Assembly: GCA_000466585.1 (NCBI GenBank)
Contig: KE993501.1
Span: forward strand, 1-64,000
From: Clostridiales bacterium oral taxon 876 str. F0540
GTDB lineage: Bacteria > Bacillota > Clostridia > Clostridiales > Clostridiaceae
Length of the DNA: 64,000 nucleotides
Direction of reading: 5' to 3'
Part shown: piece after piece, positions 60,737 through 64,000 of the stretch
Layout: each line of letters starts with the position of its first letter
Numbering within the stretch: position 1 is the first letter of the stretch
Program-made: the position numbers and the translations under genes
Notes under the pieces: generated by a model
Database searches by the model: none
Seen by the model: only the letters and a program-made list of their open reading frames with translations
Told to the model about the DNA's origin: nothing

Positions 60737-62059
60737 ATGAAAAATTACATTGACATTGAGGAAAGACTACCAATTTTACAGACATTACCTTTGAGTTTTC
60801 AGCACCTTACAGCTATGTTTGGTGCCACAATTCTAGTACCGCTTCTTTTCAACATAAATCCTGCAATTGCTCTTTTAATGAATGGTATTGGAACCTTGCT
60901 TTACTCCTTTGTTACAAAAGGTAAAATACCTTCATATCTAGGTTCAAGCTTTGCATTTATTGCTCCAACCTTTGTAATACTTGGTTCAGGAGCAGGTTTT
61001 TCACATGCACAAGCAGGATTTATTTTCTTTGGAATTTTCTTTGTAATAATGTCCTTTATAATTAAATATGCGGGGATCAAGTGGATTGATGTAGTCATGC
61101 CACCTCCGGTTATGGGCGCTGTTGTAGCTGTAATTGGATTAGAGCTTGCGCCGGTTGCTGCACAACAAGCTGGACTTGCTCCTGCTGCAGCAAAAGTTGG
61201 ACAGGTAGTAGCAGCATACACACCTGATTGGAAGGTTATAACAGTATCAATGTTTACTTTATTTGTCGGTATAATAGGTTCAGTAGTTTTTAGAAAGTTT
61301 TTTAAGATTATACCAATATTAACTGCAGTAGTTTCAGGCTATATTTTAGCGCTTCTTATGGGCATGGTTGACTTTGGAGCTGTAGCAAGTGCACCATGGT
61401 TTAAACTGCCACAATTCAGCGCACCGGTTTTTGACTTAAAGGCTGTATTTATTATTGCACCTGCATGCTTGGTTGTATTTGCAGAACATATTAGTCATCT
61501 TATTGTTACAGGAAACATAACAAACAGAGATTTAATTAGTGATCCGGGACTTCATTTATCATTACTTGGTGACGGTTTATCTAATATAATTTCAGGATTT
61601 GCAGGTTCACCTCCTAACACAACTTACGGTGAAAATATAGGTGTAATGGCGCTTACAAGAGTATATTCTGTATGGGTAATTCGCGGAGCTGCAATATTAG
61701 CTATAGTATTTTCATGTATAGGTAAAGTAGCAGCAGTAATTCAATCTATACCTTCACCTGTTATGGGTGGAATAACTGTTCTCTTATATGGAGTTATTGC
61801 ATCCTCCGGTTTAAGAATGTTTGTAGAACAAAAGGTGGATTTAAGCAAGAGCTACAACACTATTTTAGCAGCTATAACCTTTGTTATAGGTGTTAGTGGA
61901 GCAAGCATAAAGCTGCCAGGAGATGTAGAATTAAAAGGTATGGCATTAGCAGCAGTTATTGGTATGCTACTTTCCATAATGTTCTATGTATTCAGCAGGC
62001 TCGGAATAATGAATGAGGAATATGTAATAAATTCTAATGACAAAGATTTAAATGCATAG
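60737..62059 (+). CDS. uraA: Uracil permease (NCS2 family)
   Basis: UraA is a uracil:proton symporter. The 440-residue protein has about 14 membrane segments, an N-terminal LPLSFQHLTAMFGATILVPL motif and the NCS2 substrate block (PACLVVFAEHISHLIVTGN, then GSPPNTTYGENIGVMALTRV). It lies directly after pyrR with no terminator, forming a uracil-uptake unit under PyrR control. A terminator follows. Confidence 0.96.
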   Translation: MKNYIDIEERLPILQTLPLSFQHLTAMFGATILVPLLFNINPAIALLMNGIGTLLYSFVTKGKIPSYLGSSFAFIAPTFVILGSGAGFSHAQAGFIFFGIFFVIMSFIIKYAGIKWIDVVMPPPVMGAVVAVIGLELAPVAAQQAGLAPAAAKVGQVVAAYTPDWKVITVSMFTLFVGIIGSVVFRKFFKIIPILTAVVSGYILALLMGMVDFGAVASAPWFKLPQFSAPVFDLKAVFIIAPACLVVFAEHISHLIVTGNITNRDLISDPGLHLSLLGDGLSNIISGFAGSPPNTTYGENIGVMALTRVYSVWVIRGAAILAIVFSCIGKVAAVIQSIPSPVMGGITVLLYGVIASSGLRMFVEQKVDLSKSYNTILAAITFVIGVSGASIKLPGDVELKGMALAAVIGMLLSIMFYVFSRLGIMNEEYVINSNDKDLNA

Positions 62060-62078
62060 TTTTGCGTATAAATTAAAG

Positions 62079-62118
62079 TACTCTGCTTAATAGGCAGGGT
62101 ATTTTAATTTTGTTTTTT
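62079..62118 (+). terminator. Intrinsic terminator after uraA
   Basis: TACTCTGC (62079-62086) pairs with GCAGGGTA (62094-62101, one G-U), followed by TTTTAATTTTGTTTTTT. Confidence 0.85.
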
Positions 62119-62147
62119 GTTAAACATACATTATAGAAAGAAAAATA

Positions 62148-62176
62148 TTGTTCACCGGCAGCTTTTATTGTATATT
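62148..62176 (+). promoter_or_regulatory. Vegetative promoter of the RNA methyltransferase gene
   Basis: TTGTTC (62148-62153), 17-nt spacer and TATATT (62171-62176). RBS AAGGAGAG follows at 62192. Confidence 0.6.
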
Positions 62177-62207
62177 ATTCATAGCTGCAAAATAAGGAGA
62201 GAAACAA

Positions 62208-63341
62208 ATGAACTATGAATTAATTGCTACATCAACCTTTGGGCTTGAGTCTATAGTTGCGAAGGAACTTAAGGAACTCGGCTATGAAGATTTAAAAATT
62301 GATAATGGAAGAGTGACCTTCAGTGGAGACGAATATGATATTGCCATATGCAATATATGGCTTAGAACAGCAGACAGAGTTTTAATTAAAATGTCGGAAT
62401 TTAAAGCAGAAACCTTTGAAGAGCTTTTTCAAGGTACAAAGTCTGTTCAATGGGGAGATATAATCCCTGTAAATGGTAAAATGCACGTAGTAGGAAAATC
62501 TATTAAATCAAAGCTTTTTAGTGTTCCTGATTGCCAGTCAATCGTTAAAAAGGCTGTTGTTGAAAAAATGAAGAATGCATATAAAACTGACTGGTTTGAA
62601 GAAAATGGTCCGGTGTATAAAATTGAAGTTGCGCTATTAAAGGATATTGTCACACTAACAATAGATACAACTGGAGCAGGATTACATAAAAGAGGTTATA
62701 GAGAACTTGCCGGGGAAGCACCAATGAAGGAGACTTTAGCAGCTGCTTTAGTGCTTCTAAGTAATTGGGAGCCGTCAAGAAGTCTGGCAGATATTTTTTG
62801 CGGCTCCGGTACTATTGCAATTGAAGCAGCTTTAATTGGAAAAAATATTGCTCCGGGACTTAATAGAAATTTTATTTCTGAAGAGTGGCCATCAATGGAT
62901 AAGGCTATATGGGAAGAAGTCAGAGGTTATGCAAAAAATAAAATTAATAACGAAGAATTTAGAATATTAGCTTCAGACATAAATGGAAGAATTCTAAATA
63001 CTGCAAAGGAGAATGCTGTAAAAGCTGGAGTTGATCAGTATATTTCCTTTCAAAAAATGCCTGCACAGGAGTTTATTTCAAGAAAGAAATATGGGGTTAT
63101 TATAAGTAATCCACCTTATGGTGAAAGAATAGGTGATAGCAAGGAAGTGGAAGATATATACAAAGCCTTAGGTGAATTATATACGAAACTAGACACCTGG
63201 TCTTTTTATATAATAACTTCTCATCCTGATTTTCAGAAGCTTTTTAGAAAAAAGGCTGATAAAAACAGAAAACTTTATAACGGAAGGTTATTATGCTACT
63301 ACTATCAGTATATAAATAATCCTCCTAAAGTAAAAGAATAA
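62208..63341 (+). CDS. THUMP-domain class I RNA methyltransferase (RlmL/YpsC family)
   Basis: The 377-residue protein has a THUMP RNA-binding domain (about residues 1-165) and a SAM-dependent methyltransferase domain of the UPF0020 type (about 170-375), with DIFCGSGTIAIEAALIG and the catalytic SNPPYGERIG. This matches the E. coli RlmL N-terminal half, which methylates 23S rRNA N2-G2445, and the Bacillus YpsC proteins. The exact target is not proven. It has its own promoter and converges on rqcH. Confidence 0.92.
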   Translation: MNYELIATSTFGLESIVAKELKELGYEDLKIDNGRVTFSGDEYDIAICNIWLRTADRVLIKMSEFKAETFEELFQGTKSVQWGDIIPVNGKMHVVGKSIKSKLFSVPDCQSIVKKAVVEKMKNAYKTDWFEENGPVYKIEVALLKDIVTLTIDTTGAGLHKRGYRELAGEAPMKETLAAALVLLSNWEPSRSLADIFCGSGTIAIEAALIGKNIAPGLNRNFISEEWPSMDKAIWEEVRGYAKNKINNEEFRILASDINGRILNTAKENAVKAGVDQYISFQKMPAQEFISRKKYGVIISNPPYGERIGDSKEVEDIYKALGELYTKLDTWSFYIITSHPDFQKLFRKKADKNRKLYNGRLLCYYYQYINNPPKVKE

Positions 63342-63370
63342 GCAGAGCTTGCTGCTTATTCTATTTTTTT
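63336..63370. terminator. Bidirectional terminator between methyltransferase gene and rqcH
   Basis: GAATAAGCAG (63336-63345) pairs with CTGCTTATTC (63352-63361), followed by TATTTTTTT on the plus strand. It overlaps both stop codons. Confidence 0.88.
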
Positions 63371-64000
63371 AAGATCTTGTCTTATAGGGTCCACATATAA
63401 AGTTTTATTTGTATAGTAGATTACCATTCCGGGCTTTGCACCGGAAGGTTTTTTTACATTCTTTATTTCTGTATAATCAACAGGTACTTTTGTTGAATCT
63501 TTTGCTTTGCTGTAGTATGCAGCCAGTACAGCTGCTTCCTTTAAGCAGGTATCAGAGATGTTTCCGTTATTTTTAATAACAACATGAGAACCGGGAATAT
63601 TTTTTGTATGCATCCAAATATCATGCTTATCAGCAAACTTTAAGGTTAAATTATCATTTTGAATATTATTTTTTCCTACATAGATGTCTGTGCCATCACT
63701 GGATTGATAGTGAAGAGGTTTTGAAAGCTTTGTTTTTTTCTTATCTTCTTTTTTAAACCTAATATATCCAGTGGTCACCAGCTCCTTCTTTATTTCTTCT
63801 ATCTCATCATAGGTTTCAGAATTCTTGATATTTGTTAAAACAGAATATAAGTACTGGAGTTCTTCATTGGCAGATTCAAGCTGCATTCCAGCCATCTCTT
63901 CAGACTTTTTAAGTTTATTGTACTTTTTAAAATAAGATTGTATATTTTCTGAAGGAGTTTTATTTTCATCTAAAATAATATCAATGTACTCTTCACTGTC
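63356..64000 (-). CDS. rqcH: RqcH/Rqc2-type NFACT protein (C-terminal part; continues beyond the window)
   Basis: RqcH binds stalled 50S subunits and directs alanine-tail addition to the trapped peptide. The visible 214 residues start within the coiled-coil region (LDENKTPSENIQSYFKKYNK) and include the NFACT-R domain (DGTDIYVGKNNIQNDNLTLK, then DIWMHTKNIPGSHVVIKN and PGMVIYY). The frame stays open to base 64000; the N-terminal NFACT-N and HhH domains lie outside. It has older annotation as fibronectin-binding protein. Confidence 0.92.
   Translation of the reverse strand, partial: DSEEYIDIILDENKTPSENIQSYFKKYNKLKKSEEMAGMQLESANEELQYLYSVLTNIKNSETYDEIEEIKKELVTTGYIRFKKEDKKKTKLSKPLHYQSSDGTDIYVGKNNIQNDNLTLKFADKHDIWMHTKNIPGSHVVIKNNGNISDTCLKEAAVLAAYYSKAKDSTKVPVDYTEIKNVKKPSGAKPGMVIYYTNKTLYVDPIRQDLKKIE

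Noticed and set aside
1..64000. CRISPR arrays, tRNA, rRNA, prophage or integrase attachment sites
   Set aside because: No regularly spaced repeats, cloverleaf or rRNA sequence, and no phage genes were seen.

Overview
The window looks like a piece of chromosome from a motile, spore-forming, low-GC member of the Firmicutes, most probably Clostridium or a close relative. The evidence is very AT-rich codon use, a clostridial-type flagellar operon with a FliR-FlhB fusion and FlgB as its first rod gene, a spoVD-containing mra/mur cluster under an MraZ-box operator, an AdoHcy nucleosidase among shikimate genes, and PyrR control of pyrimidine genes. No rRNA, tRNA, CRISPR array or prophage was seen. 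The only mobile-element trace is the C-terminal half of a RAYT/IS200-like transposase at the left edge.

Region 1 (about 1-24400) is flagellar. A small YjfB-family gene, a coiled-coil gene and a flagellin-type gene behind a long non-coding leader precede one long plus-strand operon: flgB-flgC-fliE-fliF-fliG-fliH-fliI-fliJ-fliK-flgD-(flagellar operon protein)-flgE, then flbD-fliL-fliO-fliP-fliQ-fliR/flhB-flhA-flhF-flhG-PilZ-sigD-(SwrB-like)-(tiny membrane protein with an apparent AUU start)-flgF-flgG. It encodes rod, MS ring, switch, export gate, export ATPase, hook, the placement GTPases, a c-di-GMP brake and the flagellar sigma factor. motA and motB are not in their usual place before fliL, and filament cap, chaperone and chemotaxis genes are not in the window.

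Region 2 (about 24500-38730) is a mixed set of genes: two unrecognised small genes; a CBS/DRTGG-regulated family II pyrophosphatase (minus strand) with two tandem structured repeats in its leader; a P2A Ca2+-type ATPase; a small OB-like minus-strand gene; a hypC-D-E-A-B hydrogenase-maturation operon without hypF or a hydrogenase; deoC; a Lon-family protease whose ATPase site appears destroyed; and ychF. The pyrophosphatase/ATPase module is bounded on both sides by bidirectional terminators sharing the same 18-nt arm.

Region 3 (about 38930-54000) is cell wall and division: four 10-bp-spaced MraZ boxes, then mraZ-rsmH-ftsL-spoVD-murE-murF-mraY-ftsW-ftsQ-DUF881-sbp-DUF881 and yggS-sepF-yggT-ylmH-divIVA. 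murD, murG and the ftsA/ftsZ/spoIIGA/sigE/sigG block found in related clusters are not present here.

Region 4 (about 54000-64000) holds shikimate genes (aroB, mtnN, aroF, aroA), then yteA-like, lspA, rluD, pyrR, uraA, a THUMP RNA methyltransferase and the C-terminal part of rqcH (minus strand, running off the window). pyrR is preceded by a complete PyrR-controlled attenuator. uraA has a second PyrR-type hairpin that overlaps its ribosome binding site.

The strongest candidates for something undescribed are the tandem repeats at 27162-27332, whose two copies carry compensatory changes in two helices; a three-segment mutually exclusive RNA switch upstream of flbD; paired GGA-loop hairpins upstream of flgE; the AUU-start mini-gene; and the Lon-like pseudo-ATPase.
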